Of a stretch of 64,000 nucleotides of DNA, positions 1 through 9,478 are shown piece after piece (within the stretch, counting starts at the first letter, position 1; each line of letters begins with the position of its first letter). Both the position numbers and the translations under genes were made by a program. Origin of the DNA: Opitutaceae bacterium (GTDB lineage Bacteria; Verrucomicrobiota; Verrucomicrobiia; Opitutales; Opitutaceae). The notes beneath the pieces are model-generated. The model was not told the DNA's origin. It saw only the letters and a list, made by a program, of their open reading frames with translations, and did not search any database. The stretch spans positions 868,001 to 932,000 of the forward strand of contig JABTUS010000001.1 in assembly GCA_015075305.1 (NCBI GenBank), written 5' to 3'.

Positions 1-1036
1 CAATGTTCAGCAGGGGATCGTCCTTGATGCCCAGCGATGCGAGCGCCTTGTAGAAGCTCGTCTTGATGATCTTGGCGCGTGGATCGTAGTTCTTGTAGAC
101 GCGGTGACCGAAGCCCATCAGTCGCTCGCCCTTGCCGGATTTCGCGGCGGCGATGAATTTCGTGCCGTCATCACCATCGGCATGAATGGCCTTGAGCATC
201 TCAATCACGGCCATGTTCGCTCCACCGTGCAAAGGGCCCCAGAGGGCGTTCACTCCAGCGGAAATCGAGGCGAAAAGATTGGAGCCCGCGGAGGCAACCA
301 TGCGCACCGTCGATGTTGAGCAGTTCTGCTCATGGTCCGCATGCAGGAGCAGGAAGAGATTGAGCGCTGAGGACACCTCGGGGGTTGCGACGTACTCGTG
401 GGAAGGCTCCGAGAACATCAGATGGAGAAAGTTGTCGCAGTAGCTCAACGAGCGTTTCGGATGATTCAGCGGAAGACCGCGGCTGATGCGATAGGAAGAG
501 GCTGCGAGCGTGCGGATCTTTGAGATTGCAATCGCAGATGCGTCCTCAAACTGCACCAGATCCTTCTGGTGGTTGTTGGTCGCGAGCTGCGGATGGTAGC
601 ACCCGAGGACGTTCATCATCACGGACAGCACCGCCATGGGATGCGACTCCCTGGGGAATCCGCGCAGTTGCTGCGTCATTCCTTCATGCAGGGGAGCATG
701 GCGTGTCAACAGGTCGGAAAACCGGGCGCGCTGCTCGGGGGTCGGCAGATCGCCATGGATGACCAGATAGGCCGTCTCGATGAAGTTGGACCTCTCCGCA
801 AGTTGTTCGATGGGATAACCGCGATACCGAAGGATGCCCTGCTCACCGTCGATGTATGTGATCGCGCTCTGGCAGGAACCGGTGTTGCTGAATCCTTCGT
901 CAAACGTGATGTACCCCGTCTCCGCGCGCAGCTTGGAAATGTCCACGGCCTTCTCAGCCTCGGTCCCAACAATCACCGGCAGGCTGAGCTCAGCATCGTC
1001 AATTTTCAGGGTAGCAGATTTCGCCATATTCGTCAT
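1..1036 (-). CDS. gltA: Citrate synthase, C-terminus cut by window edge
   Basis: Condenses acetyl-CoA and oxaloacetate to citrate, the entry step of the TCA cycle, in the cytoplasm. The translated minus strand shows the type II citrate synthase core: FDEGFSNTGSCQSAITYIDG near the N-terminus, the LHADHEQNCSTSTVRMV segment, then GPLHGGAN and MGFGHRVYKNYDPRA, which carry the conserved active-site histidines. The catalytic aspartate region lies beyond the window edge, so only about 345 residues are visible. Two in-frame ATGs are possible (1036 and 1027, MTNMAKSATL or MAKSATL) and neither has a clear ribosome binding site. It lies 150 bp downstream of hisH on the same strand but has no pathway link to it. 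Confidence 0.93.
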   Translation of the reverse strand, partial: MTNMAKSATLKIDDAELSLPVIVGTEAEKAVDISKLRAETGYITFDEGFSNTGSCQSAITYIDGEQGILRYRGYPIEQLAERSNFIETAYLVIHGDLPTPEQRARFSDLLTRHAPLHEGMTQQLRGFPRESHPMAVLSVMMNVLGCYHPQLATNNHQKDLVQFEDASAIAISKIRTLAASSYRISRGLPLNHPKRSLSYCDNFLHLMFSEPSHEYVATPEVSSALNLFLLLHADHEQNCSTSTVRMVASAGSNLFASISAGVNALWGPLHGGANMAVIEMLKAIHADGDDGTKFIAAAKSGKGERLMGFGHRVYKNYDPRAKIIKTSFYKALASLGIKDDPLLNI

Positions 1037-1152
1037 TAGACAGCAAAAACCGTCCGGCTTGCAAAGGAAAGTTGCCGGACTTTCCAGGCAATGCGCCGCA
1101 ATTAGGGGGAATGGTCGCAACGGTTAGGAAATGTTTGCTCCCTTCGTCGTCA

Positions 1153-1171
1153 AACTGGCCGTTCGCCAGTT
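1153..1171 (-). terminator. Hairpin 3' of hisH, weak terminator candidate
   Basis: A 7-bp perfect inverted repeat (AACTGGC/GCCAGTT, 5-nt loop) lies 15 bp past the hisH stop codon. On the minus strand it is not followed by a real T-run, so it may only be a processing or stability hairpin. Confidence 0.3.
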
Positions 1172-1186
1172 GACCCAAGTCTGCGC

Positions 1187-1819
1187 CTAGGCGGCCAGGT
1201 TGACAAAATTCCGGTAGATCTGCAGCCCCTTGCCCTGGCTCTTCTCGGGGTGAAACTGGGTCGCGAAAACGCTGCCACGGCTCACCGCGGCGCAAAAATC
1301 GCCACCGTAGTCACAAGCCGCCAGCGTCAGAGCGGGGTCATTCGGCACGCAGTGGTAGCTGTGAACGAAGTAGAACGCCTCCCCGTCAACGGCCAGATTC
1401 GCTGCCAGGGGCGCCTCTGGATGGAGGAAGCGGACGGTGTTCCAGCCCATGTGCGGAATCTTGAATTCTGGGGGGCGCCTGAATCGCACCACTTCGCCCG
1501 GAAAAATTCCCAGTCCCCGCACCCCGCCCTCCTCCGAACGTTCAAACAGCGCCTGCATGCCCAGGCAAACTCCGAGAAACGGTCGATCCTCCCGGATCCA
1601 GCCCGCGACGGAATCCGCCGCACCTGATGCACGGAGGGACGCCACACAGTCGCGCAGCGCGCCAACGCCTGGAAGCACAAGCCCTTCGGCTCCGCTCACT
1701 GATAGCTCCTGCGGCGTGCGCACAATCCTCACCAGACCGCCGGCAGCCTCCACCGCTTTTGTGACGCTGCGGAGGTTGCAGATTCCGGTGTCGATGACGG
1801 CAATAGTGGCGGCGGGCAT
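1187..1819 (-). CDS. hisH: Imidazole glycerol phosphate synthase, glutaminase subunit
   Basis: Class I glutamine amidotransferase that releases ammonia for HisF in the fifth step of histidine synthesis. The 210-residue protein from ATG 1819 starts with the family signature TIAVIDTGICNLRSV. It carries the nucleophile elbow GVCLGMQ with Cys85 and the His190/Glu192 pair in FHPEKSQ. An upstream in-frame extension to 1936 is rejected because family members begin right before this first beta strand. It follows hisB by 52 bp. Its partner hisF is not in this window, so the cluster is incomplete here. Confidence 0.95.
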   Translation of the reverse strand: MPAATIAVIDTGICNLRSVTKAVEAAGGLVRIVRTPQELSVSGAEGLVLPGVGALRDCVASLRASGAADSVAGWIREDRPFLGVCLGMQALFERSEEGGVRGLGIFPGEVVRFRRPPEFKIPHMGWNTVRFLHPEAPLAANLAVDGEAFYFVHSYHCVPNDPALTLAACDYGGDFCAAVSRGSVFATQFHPEKSQGKGLQIYRNFVNLAA

Positions 1820-1871
1820 GCGGGACGTTTGCTCTGTCGAACCACCAGGCGCGTTCAGGCGCGATGCAGGC

Positions 1872-2468
1872 TTAAAGTTTTCCCTTTGTCGAAGGAAGCC
1901 GGCCCGCCATCCGAGGATCGATCTGCGTCGCCTCATCCATTGCGCGGGAAAGCCCCTTGAAAATCGCCTCGGCCACGTGATGGGGTTCCTCGCCGTACTC
2001 GAGTTTCACATGAAGGTTGCAGGCCAGCGCATTGCTGAATGCCCGGCTGAATTCCTTGACCAGGATGAGATTGAAGTCGCGTACAAAGGCACCCGGCGCA
2101 TTGACATCATAAACGAGGCAGGCCCGCCCGCTCAGGTCCACCACCACGCGGGCCAGCGATTCATCCATGGGCAGAAAAAATGAGCCGTACCGCCGTATGC
2201 CGCGCTTGTCCCCCAACGCCTGTCGAAAAGCATCTCCAAGAACGAGGCCGACATCCTCGACGGTGTGATGGTAGTCGACATCGACATCACCCTTGCAGGA
2301 GACCTCAAGGTCGAACAGCCCATGCTTGGCGAAGAGGGTGAGCATGTGATCGAAAAACGGCACGCCCGTGTCGATTTTTGAGGTTCCGCTCCCATCGACA
2401 GCCAGAGCCAGCGTGATGTCCGTTTCCGCAGTTGTGCGCTTTACGACTGATTTTCGGAGCGTGTCCAT
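1872..2468 (-). CDS. hisB: Imidazoleglycerol-phosphate dehydratase
   Basis: Converts imidazoleglycerol phosphate to imidazoleacetol phosphate (step six of histidine synthesis) using bound Mn. The protein has 198 residues and is the monofunctional form: no HAD phosphatase domain is fused to it, unlike the enterobacterial HisB. Metal-binding motifs are visible as [17 protein letters not shown] and, near the C-terminus, [13 protein letters not shown]. The ATG at 2468 lies inside the end of hisC, a 28-bp overlap that suggests coupled translation. Confidence 0.97.
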   Translation of the reverse strand: MDTLRKSVVKRTTAETDITLALAVDGSGTSKIDTGVPFFDHMLTLFAKHGLFDLEVSCKGDVDVDYHHTVEDVGLVLGDAFRQALGDKRGIRRYGSFFLPMDESLARVVVDLSGRACLVYDVNAPGAFVRDFNLILVKEFSRAFSNALACNLHVKLEYGEEPHHVAEAIFKGLSRAMDEATQIDPRMAGRLPSTKGKL

Positions 2469-3556
2469 TCGAGAAGTGCTTGATCGACGATGTTCATTTC
2501 CTCGTCGGTTCCGACGCTGATGCGAAGAAAGGAACCGGTCAAGGGATGGTTCGGAAATGCGCGGACCAGAACCCTGCGAGAGAACAGGAAATCATAGACG
2601 GATCGCGCAACCTGCCTCCCGCTACCGCCGTTGCGGTCCCGAGGTTCCACAAAAATGAAATTCGTGGAGGACTCGTAGCTGAACCAGCCAAATTCCCGAC
2701 TCCACTTGGTGCGGTAACGATCGCGGGTCGCGACCACCTTCCCGATCAACCGGTCATAGTAATCGCGGTCAGACAATGCCGCGATCGCGGCGGCCTGCGA
2801 GAGGCGGCTGACATTGTAGCTGTCGCGCACCCTGTCCAAGAGCTCCACCATCTCGGGACTGGCCAGTGCATATCCCACACGGATGCCAGCCAATGCATGG
2901 GCCTTGGACAATGTACGTACGACAACAAGCCGCGGATGCCGCGCCAGCAGGGGCACGGCATTTTCCTTCGCGAACGGCGCGTAGGCCTCATCCACGACGA
3001 GCACGCCCGCAAAGCGCTCCAGAATCCGCTCCAGTTCGGCGTTGGAGAAGGCGACACCCGTCGGTGCATTGGGCGAGGTCAGGAAGAACGCCCTGGCCGA
3101 TGATGCGGCGATCGCCTCCACAGGCAGGTGCATCGTGCGATCAAACTCAATCGCCGTGCTCCGCCCGTCCTGGAGTCCGATCAGCACGGGATAGAGCGAA
3201 TAGCTGGGAAAAGTGTAGCCGGTGTCAACGGATGGACCGCTGAAGCATCGCACCAGGAGGTTGAGAATCTCGTCCGAACCGTTGCCAACAAAGACATCCT
3301 TGGCCGTGAGGCCATGCCCGTGATAGGCCGCAATGGCCTCACGCAGGGGCTCGCTTGAGGGATTTGGATAGAGTCGCAGCGAAGCCCCATCCGCTCCAAT
3401 TTCACGGCGCAGCGCTTCAACGATCGCAGGGCTCGGCGGGTAACCCGACTCATTGGTATTGAGTTTTATCCATCCCGGGCCGGTTGGCTGGAGCCCGGGT
3501 ACATACCCATCCAGCCTCGCTATATGTGGCGAGACCAATGTTGAAATCATTGTCAT
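2441..3556 (-). CDS. hisC: Histidinol-phosphate aminotransferase
   Basis: PLP-dependent fold-type I aminotransferase making histidinol phosphate from imidazoleacetol phosphate. Seen are the substrate-site start [38 protein letters not shown] and the PLP lysine in [11 protein letters not shown] (about residue 218). I take ATG 3556 (371 residues); an in-frame TTG at 3562 would overlap the hisD stop as TTGA and is a possible alternative. The tail overlaps hisB by 28 bp, so hisD, hisC and hisB are almost certainly one transcript. Confidence 0.95.
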   Translation of the reverse strand: MTMISTLVSPHIARLDGYVPGLQPTGPGWIKLNTNESGYPPSPAIVEALRREIGADGASLRLYPNPSSEPLREAIAAYHGHGLTAKDVFVGNGSDEILNLLVRCFSGPSVDTGYTFPSYSLYPVLIGLQDGRSTAIEFDRTMHLPVEAIAASSARAFFLTSPNAPTGVAFSNAELERILERFAGVLVVDEAYAPFAKENAVPLLARHPRLVVVRTLSKAHALAGIRVGYALASPEMVELLDRVRDSYNVSRLSQAAAIAALSDRDYYDRLIGKVVATRDRYRTKWSREFGWFSYESSTNFIFVEPRDRNGGSGRQVARSVYDFLFSRRVLVRAFPNHPLTGSFLRISVGTDEEMNIVDQALLEWTRSENQS

Positions 3557-3558
3557 GT

Positions 3559-4854
3559 TCAACGAAGCCGGCAGGCGACGGAGCGACCATGCGCGTCGAG
3601 CTGTTCCATCTGGGCGAATGCGCCCACAACTGGAGCGGCTTTCCTGAGCGCCGTCTTGTCATAGTGAACCGTGCTCGTCCGTCGCATAAAATCATCCACC
3701 CGAAGTCCGCTGAAGAATCGTCCGGCGCGTCCGGTTGGCAAAACATGGCTTGGTCCGGCGGTGAAGTCTCCAAGCGCCGTCGGTGTATAGTTGCCAAGCA
3801 TCACGGCGCCTGCCGTCGTGACCTTCTGCAGCAGCGTTTTCTGCGCGGCATCCGACACCAGCAATTCAAGGTGCTCTGGAGCAACATGGTTGGCCACCTC
3901 GATCGCCTGCGAAATCGAAGACACCTCCACTCCAAGAAACCCCTGGTCCAGCACGAGTTGAATCCTTCCCACGCGAGAGAGCGACTTCACCTGAAGCCGG
4001 ATCTCAGCGAGGATGCCCTCGAGAACCGGCTTGGAAGTGGCGACGAGATAGATCTTCTCGCGTCCGCTTCCGTGCTCCGCCTGTGCAAGGAGATCCGATG
4101 CGGCAAATTCGGGATCAGCGGTTTCATCAGCGATGACCATCAGCTCGCTCGGTCCGGGAAGAAGATCCACTCCAACAACTCCGAACACCTGCCGCTTCGC
4201 TTCGCAGACGTATGCGTTCCCGGGGCCGTATATCTTGTCCACGGCAGGAATCGTCACGGTGCCGAAAGCCATCGCCCCAACTGCATGCACCCCGCCAATG
4301 CGATAGACCTCCGACACACCCACCCGATGGAGCGCTGCAAGCAAGCCATCCGCGACACGACCCTCCGCGTTGGACGGCGTAAAGACGGCGATTTCCGGGC
4401 ATCCCGCTATTCTGGCCAATGATGCCGTCATGAGAACCGTCGAAACCAACGGCACCTGGCCTCCAGGGACATAGAGGCCGACACGACGAATGGGATGAAA
4501 GCGTTCACCCACCATCCCGCCCTGGGGATTCTTCGCAGACCAGTCCTTCGGGCGGCTTTTCTCATGAAAGGCGACTATCGATTCGTGCGCCGCTGCAATC
4601 GCCTTGGCCTCCGCGGCTGGAAGGCGCTTGGAGGCTGCGAGGATCTCACTGTCCTTCACACGAAACAATCTCGCGGCCAATTTGGCTCCATCGAACTTCG
4701 CTGCATAATAGGCAAGTGCCTCATCGCCGCGCTGCCTGACATCCGCAAGGATGGCAGCCACCGAATCGGAAATCTCGCGAGGCACCAATGCGGTGCGGCA
4801 GAAACTGGAGAGGTCGTCGCGAAACGATTTGGCGGTGAACGAAAGTGTGCGCAC
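3559..4854 (-). CDS. hisD: Histidinol dehydrogenase
   Basis: Zn-dependent, NAD-linked enzyme oxidising L-histidinol to histidine in the last two steps of the pathway. Of 431 residues, diagnostic stretches are YVPGGQVPLVSTVLM, the long GPGNAYVCEAKRQVFG motif, DLLPGPSELMVIAD, AQAEHGSG with family zinc and substrate ligands, and HVAPEHLELL. The start is GTG at 4854; no in-frame ATG lies close by. It is the first his gene in the direction of transcription. Confidence 0.96.
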   Translation of the reverse strand: MRTLSFTAKSFRDDLSSFCRTALVPREISDSVAAILADVRQRGDEALAYYAAKFDGAKLAARLFRVKDSEILAASKRLPAAEAKAIAAAHESIVAFHEKSRPKDWSAKNPQGGMVGERFHPIRRVGLYVPGGQVPLVSTVLMTASLARIAGCPEIAVFTPSNAEGRVADGLLAALHRVGVSEVYRIGGVHAVGAMAFGTVTIPAVDKIYGPGNAYVCEAKRQVFGVVGVDLLPGPSELMVIADETADPEFAASDLLAQAEHGSGREKIYLVATSKPVLEGILAEIRLQVKSLSRVGRIQLVLDQGFLGVEVSSISQAIEVANHVAPEHLELLVSDAAQKTLLQKVTTAGAVMLGNYTPTALGDFTAGPSHVLPTGRAGRFFSGLRVDDFMRRTSTVHYDKTALRKAAPVVGAFAQMEQLDAHGRSVACRLR

Positions 4855-4959
4855 AGCAGGTTCTTGGGAAAAGTACTTCCTCGTACCCTAGCCGGCGTCA
4901 CCATTTGGCGGCAACGCTGAACACGCTTCCTCAATCGTGAAACTGGAGCCAGGCCTCAA

Positions 4960-5721
4960 TTAATTGGGTCCGGCGGGAATCGGCACGACGGAAGGCACCT
5001 GGAAAAGCTCGTCTGCAAACGATTCGTTGATGGCAATCGCTGTAAATTCTATGGTTACCAGCCTGGACCTTCCATCCTCCGTCTTCGTTTGCGTGACAAT
5101 CCTCTTCGGGAAACGAATGCCGCCTGTGATTATCTCTCCCTCTTCCCGGATTGTCCCGCCCTGTTCATTCTCAGTCAAAAGGAGCCTGCCGGTTGTCTGA
5201 TCGAAATACCGGGTAAACACGCTCCCTGTGTCGTGAACAAAGGACAATTTGCGAGCCATGAGCCCATCCAGATCCACCAAGCCCAGGTCATCGACCCGCC
5301 CACCCTTGCGTTCCAGTCCCCGATAAAATGCAAGGTTCTCCCAGGTGTTCGCTCGCAGTCGCTTCACCTGTTCCTTCTGCATCAGGCTCATGCGCCACCG
5401 CTCAGGATTGTGCAGGTCCTCGTACCGCTGCCAGGCTTCGTAATCGTCCAGCGCCGTGATTTCCCTGCGATCCGCTGTTGTTGTGACAATTCGCTGCCGG
5501 TACGGCTTCTGGAAGATGATTTCAATCGTGGCCTTCCGATGGTCGCCGGTCGTCAGTTCACCCTGAAAGTGCACCGTCCTGACAGCCTGCAGCGCTTCCT
5601 CGGATCCGAGCCAGGCCCTGGCCTGATTCACAACCGCCTTCACGTCTGCGGTTTGACAAAATGCCGTGCACACGCCCAAGGCGGAACAAAGGAGCAACGA
5701 CGCTGCACGAATGAGCCTCAT
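4960..5721 (-). CDS. Secreted LolA/LppX-like protein of unknown role
   Basis: A 253-residue protein with an N-terminal signal peptide (MRLIRAASLLLCSALGVCTAFCQ, cleavage probably near residue 23), so it is exported. The mature part reads as alternating beta strands such as TVHFQGELTTGDHRKATIEI, FDQTTGRLLL and GGIRFPKRIVTQTK, ending in DELFQVP. This layout is what I expect of the LolA/LppX lipoprotein-sorting-like half-barrel fold seen in many planctomycete and verrucomicrobial outer-membrane-associated proteins. No catalytic residues are evident. It lies between guaA and hisD, all on one strand, with no obvious functional link. The assignment is by fold pattern only. Confidence 0.6.
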   Translation of the reverse strand: MRLIRAASLLLCSALGVCTAFCQTADVKAVVNQARAWLGSEEALQAVRTVHFQGELTTGDHRKATIEIIFQKPYRQRIVTTTADRREITALDDYEAWQRYEDLHNPERWRMSLMQKEQVKRLRANTWENLAFYRGLERKGGRVDDLGLVDLDGLMARKLSFVHDTGSVFTRYFDQTTGRLLLTENEQGGTIREEGEIITGGIRFPKRIVTQTKTEDGRSRLVTIEFTAIAINESFADELFQVPSVVPIPAGPN

Positions 5722-5764
5722 GTCCTGTCAGACCCCAAATCCGATGAAAAGGTTTCGATCAACC

Positions 5765-7303
5765 TCATTCCCATTCAATCGTCGCCGGCGGCTTGGAACT
5801 GATGTCGAGCACCACCCGGGAAACGCCACTGACTTCATTGGTGATGCGGGACGAAATCAACTGGAGGAGATCATACGGCAGGCGGCTCCAGTCGGCCGTC
5901 ATGGCATCCTTGGATTCGACCACCCGCAGTGCAATCACATCCGCATAGTTGCGTTCATCGCCGATGACACCGACCGATCGCACGGGAAGGAAAACGGCGA
6001 ATGACTGCCAGACTTTCCAGTACCATCCGCTCGCCTTCATCTCCTCCTGCACGATCGCGTCAGCCTTGCGCAGGATATCGAGCCTTTCCTTCGTGATGTC
6101 ACCCACAACCCTGACGCCCAATCCCGGGCCGGGAAATGGCTGCCGCCAGACCACCTCACGGGGGAGCCCAAGCGCGGTGCCGACTGCACGCACCTCGTCC
6201 TTGAAGAGTTCCCGCAGCGGCTCGAGCAGCTTGAGCTTCATGCGCTCGGGAAGTCCGCCCACGTTGTGATGCGACTTGATCAGAGCCGCGGGGTTGTCGG
6301 CGATCGCCACCGATTCGATGACGTCCGGGTACAGCGTTCCTTGGGCGAGAAATTCGGCCGCACCCACCTGCCTGAGCGATTTTTCAAAGACGTGCACGAA
6401 TGTGTTGCCGATGATTTTTCGTTTCTTCTCCGGATCCACGACGCCCTTCAAGCGCCTCAAAAAAAGCGCCGATGCGTCGACAACCCGGAGATCGATCCTG
6501 AAATTGCGCTTGTACAGTCCGACCACGGCGTCGCGCTCACCCTGGCGCAGCAGTCCATTGTCCACGAAGACGCAGGTGAGCTGCCTGCCGATCGCCTTGT
6601 GAATCAATGCCGCGGCGACGGATGAATCAACCCCACCGGAGAGACCGAGAAGCACCCGCGCCTTTCCGACCCTGTTCCGGATGTCGTCAATCGCGTGTCC
6701 AATGAAATCCTTCGTCGTCCACGACTGTCCCGCACCGCAAACTTCCACGAGAAAGTTGCGGATCATGTCGGTGCCGTGCTCAGTGTGAAACACCTCGGGG
6801 TGAAACTGGATGCCGAAGAAGTTTCGTTTCCGGTCCTCAATCGCGGCGAATGAGGAGTTTTCCGTGGAACCTATCGCCATGAACCCGGGCGGCAGCGCGA
6901 TGAGCTTGTCTCCATGCGAATTCCACACCTTGAGTCTGCGGGGCAGTTTCGCGAAAAGCCTTCCCGGCCTGGTGATCCGGAGGTTGCCGTGTCCGTACTC
7001 CCTGCGGTCGCCCCTGGACACCCTGCCACCGAGAAGTTTTCCCATCAACTGAATGCCGTAGCATATGCCCAGCACGGGCACGCCGGCTTGAAAGATCCGC
7101 GGATCCGGCAAAGGCGCCCGGCGTGCAAAAACGCTGCTGGGTCCACCGGAGAGGACAATGCCGATGACACCATCCGCGACCAGCGTTTCCACGGGCGTGG
7201 AAAAGTGATAGATCTTGGAGAAGACCGAGCACTCCCTGATGCGACGCGCGATGATCTGCGTGTATTGTGATCCGAAGTCGAGGACTGCAATCGTCTGGGC
7301 CAT
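5765..7303 (-). CDS. guaA: GMP synthase (glutamine-hydrolysing)
   Basis: Makes GMP from XMP, ATP and glutamine. The 512-residue protein has both halves: an N-terminal class I amidotransferase domain ([10 protein letters not shown], nucleophile Cys81 in [19 protein letters not shown]) and a C-terminal ATP pyrophosphatase domain with P-loop [11 protein letters not shown]. The dimerisation region follows, with [13 protein letters not shown] and ending PPATIEWE, the canonical GuaA C-terminus. ATG 7303 is preferred over an in-frame TTG at 7312 because family members start MAxTIxVLDFG. Confidence 0.97.
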   Translation of the reverse strand: MAQTIAVLDFGSQYTQIIARRIRECSVFSKIYHFSTPVETLVADGVIGIVLSGGPSSVFARRAPLPDPRIFQAGVPVLGICYGIQLMGKLLGGRVSRGDRREYGHGNLRITRPGRLFAKLPRRLKVWNSHGDKLIALPPGFMAIGSTENSSFAAIEDRKRNFFGIQFHPEVFHTEHGTDMIRNFLVEVCGAGQSWTTKDFIGHAIDDIRNRVGKARVLLGLSGGVDSSVAAALIHKAIGRQLTCVFVDNGLLRQGERDAVVGLYKRNFRIDLRVVDASALFLRRLKGVVDPEKKRKIIGNTFVHVFEKSLRQVGAAEFLAQGTLYPDVIESVAIADNPAALIKSHHNVGGLPERMKLKLLEPLRELFKDEVRAVGTALGLPREVVWRQPFPGPGLGVRVVGDITKERLDILRKADAIVQEEMKASGWYWKVWQSFAVFLPVRSVGVIGDERNYADVIALRVVESKDAMTADWSRLPYDLLQLISSRITNEVSGVSRVVLDISSKPPATIEWE

Positions 7304-7398
7304 GGGAAACAAGAGCGACCCGCGGTCGCGGGATCAAGCGAGGAAGGTGTTTCGAAATCGCGAAGGTGTCGATCGCAAGCCGGGTCGAGGAAAACCGC

Positions 7399-7626
7399 TC
7401 AAAATCTCAGGCGAGCGTTCTCGTGGGCGCATCGAGGGCATGGAACGCGGTCGGCATCCGAGGCGGTCGCATAGAGGTGCCTGCATCGAACGCAGAAAAA
7501 CACGTGTTTCCGGCGCGGCCGGTCGAATCGCGTGCGATCGCGCCGGTCGTAATACAACCACAGACCCAGATAGAGGGCGGCAACCAGACCGCAATAGACG
7601 ACGACGGCACCCGTGAGGTCGAACAC
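7399..7626 (-). CDS. Small membrane-anchored zinc-ribbon protein
   Basis: A 75-residue protein with one N-terminal membrane helix (residues about 5-25, GAVVVYCGLVAALYLGLWLYY), a basic linker (DRRDRTRFDRPRRKH) and a compact zinc ribbon, CVRCRHLY followed by CPRCAHENARLRF. The Cys-x2-Cys pairs 17 residues apart should bind one zinc on the cytoplasmic side. The start is GTG at 7626. It lies 113 bp downstream of rplQ at the end of the ribosomal block and before guaA, so it may be read with either. I do not recognise a named family. The hydrophobic helix plus intact Cys pairs argue that it is a real gene. Confidence 0.6.
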   Translation of the reverse strand: MFDLTGAVVVYCGLVAALYLGLWLYYDRRDRTRFDRPRRKHVFFCVRCRHLYATASDADRVPCPRCAHENARLRF

Positions 7627-7698
7627 TGGCGCAGGTTGGCGACGGTCAGGTTTCCCGGCAACCTTTTCAGGGTGGGTGCCTCACGCTTCCACAGGAAA

Positions 7699-7718
7699 CA
7701 CGCCGGAAGACCGGCGCG
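7699..7718 (-). terminator. Candidate terminator after rplQ
   Basis: A 6-bp GC-rich stem (CGCCGG/CCGGCG, tetraloop) extended by two pairs past one mismatch lies 22 bp after the rplQ stop. The following minus-strand bases are TGTTTCC, a weak T-tract. It would close the long ribosomal block. Confidence 0.4.
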
Positions 7719-7739
7719 TTCGTGTGCAGCGCAGCCTGG

Positions 7740-8249
7740 TCAGGCCTGTGCCTCGGCGGCGGGAGCCGCCTCGGCCGCAGGAGAGGATTCAGCGGGCTTG
7801 TCGGACGAAACCGCCTTCGCGCCCCTGGCGCCCCGGCGACCTTTCGACTTCTTGTACCCAGGATCGTCGGCCCTGATCAGCTCGATCAGGGCCATCTCGG
7901 CGGCATCGCCGATTCGCTGGTTCCCGAGCTTGTAAATGCGCGTATATCCACCCGCGCGACCGGCGAACTCCTTGTGCTTCTCCTTGAAAAGGACGTCGAT
8001 GGCCGCTTCATCACGCACATCGCGGAGCGCGAGTCTGCGCAGGTGAAGCGCGGCGCTCTTCTCCTTGGCGACCGCGGCCTTTTTGGCCTTGGTGATGATC
8101 TTTTCGATGAATGGGCGCAGAGCCTTTGCCTTGGTCAGCGTGGTCTCGATGCGACCATGACGGATCAGGGAGGCGCCCATGTTCGACAACATGGCGGCGC
8201 GGTGTTCGCGGGTTACGCCAAGTGAGGCGCGGTGTTTATTGTGACGCAT
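7740..8249 (-). CDS. rplQ: 50S ribosomal protein L17
   Basis: Large-subunit protein near the peptide exit side of the ribosome. The start MRHNKHRASLGVTREHRAAML is the L17 signature, which fixes ATG 8249 instead of an upstream in-frame ATG. After the family core, which ends around TRIYKLGNQRIGDAAEMALIEL, the protein runs on for some 45 residues of Lys/Arg then Ala/Glu/Pro-rich sequence (total 169, against about 120 usual). That tail looks disordered. It is the last gene of the alpha-operon end, after rpoA. Confidence 0.95.
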   Translation of the reverse strand: MRHNKHRASLGVTREHRAAMLSNMGASLIRHGRIETTLTKAKALRPFIEKIITKAKKAAVAKEKSAALHLRRLALRDVRDEAAIDVLFKEKHKEFAGRAGGYTRIYKLGNQRIGDAAEMALIELIRADDPGYKKSKGRRGARGAKAVSSDKPAESSPAAEAAPAAEAQA

Positions 8250-8390
8250 GATGCTTGTGTTTGTTCGATCCCCGATCGGCAACCCGGTCGCAGCGTGGGG
8301 CGGCAGCGGGCGGCGCGAGGATCAGAAATGATGGGAGTGATCGACAGCGCACCGGGCCGTCCGCGAATGGCGGAGCGGCGCCCGGCGGGC

Positions 8391-9392
8391 TCAGGCTTCC
8401 TTCTTGGTATCGAGCAGACGTTCGTCGAACTTCATGCCAAGGGAGAGGCCGAGCGCCTCCAGTTTCTCCTTGATCTCGTTGAGCGACTTCTTGCCGAAAT
8501 TCCGGTACTTGAGCATCTCCTGCTCGGTCTTCATCGCCAGCTCACCAACGGTCGTGATATTGGCGTTGTTCAGGCAGTTGGCGGCGCGAACGGACAGTTC
8601 AATCTCGTTGACCGACATGTTCAGCAGCTTGCGCAGCTTGTTCTGCTCCTCGCTGACCTCCGACTGCTGGTTCTCAAATTCGTAGACCTCGTCGCTGACG
8701 CGATCGAACACATCGAGATGATGCTTGAGGATCGAGGCGGACTGCTTGAGCGCGTCATCCGGGGTGACACGGCCGTCGGTCCAGATTTCCAGGATCAGCT
8801 TGTCATAGTCGGTGATCTGGCCGACGCGCGTGTTTTCGACCGAATACTTGACCAGGCGCACGGGCGAGAACAGGGAGTCGATTGGAATGACACCGATCGC
8901 CTGCTCCTCCTTCTTGTTCTGCTCGCCGGGATAGTATCCACGGCCTGTCTTGATCTCGATTTCAGCCTCAAATGCACGCGGCTTGTCCAGCGTGCAGATC
9001 ACCTGCTCGGGATTGACGATCGTGATGTTCGCATCGGCCTGGATATCCGCCGCAGTGACGGCCCCCACGCGATTGACCCGGATGAGCAGGGTGACCGGCT
9101 CCCGCTTCTGGGAAACGATCAGGATCTTCTTGAGATTCAGAACGATGTCGGTGACATCCTCAACGACGCCATCGACGCTCTGGAACTCGTGATTGACGCC
9201 GTCGATCTTTATGGAACTGATGGCCGAGCCCTCGATGGAACTCAGCAGCACACGGCGCAATGAATTGCCCACGGTGTGCCCGTAGCCGGCTTCAAACGGT
9301 TCGGCGATGAACTTTGAGTAGGTGGCGGTGGCGCCTTCCTCGATCTTGGTGAGCTTGTTCGGGAGTTCGAACTTTCCGAGGCGTTTAGGCAT
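8391..9392 (-). CDS. rpoA: RNA polymerase alpha subunit
   Basis: Scaffold subunit of RNA polymerase; the dimer nucleates core assembly and the C-terminal domain contacts UP elements and activators. All 333 residues look intact. The N-terminal assembly domain shows EPFEAGYGHTVGNSLRRVLLSSIEG, and the C-terminal domain shows ELSVRAANCLNNANITTVGEL then LGLSLGM. The start is ATG 9392. It follows rpsD, from which it is separated by a hairpin with a T-rich tail at 9460-9476, so its level may be set independently. Confidence 0.97.
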   Translation of the reverse strand: MPKRLGKFELPNKLTKIEEGATATYSKFIAEPFEAGYGHTVGNSLRRVLLSSIEGSAISSIKIDGVNHEFQSVDGVVEDVTDIVLNLKKILIVSQKREPVTLLIRVNRVGAVTAADIQADANITIVNPEQVICTLDKPRAFEAEIEIKTGRGYYPGEQNKKEEQAIGVIPIDSLFSPVRLVKYSVENTRVGQITDYDKLILEIWTDGRVTPDDALKQSASILKHHLDVFDRVSDEVYEFENQQSEVSEEQNKLRKLLNMSVNEIELSVRAANCLNNANITTVGELAMKTEQEMLKYRNFGKKSLNEIKEKLEALGLSLGMKFDERLLDTKKEA

Positions 9393-9451
9393 GGAGATGT
9401 AGAGGGACGATGATTGACGCTAAAGGGACAGGACGATTTGACCGGAGGAGA

Positions 9452-9476
9452 AAATGAAAAGCCGGGAAATCCGGCT
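9452..9476 (-). terminator. Intrinsic-terminator-like hairpin between rpsD and rpoA
   Basis: Directly after the rpsD stop codon, the minus strand has AGCCGG, a 5-nt loop and CCGGCT, then TTTTCATTTTCT. A 6-bp GC-rich stem followed by this T-rich run fits a weak intrinsic terminator or attenuator ahead of rpoA. Confidence 0.5.
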
Positions 9477-9478
9477 GA

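Noticed and set aside
1066-1085. 7-bp inverted repeat upstream of the citrate synthase gene
   Set aside because: No T-run on either strand and no known operator; probably chance.
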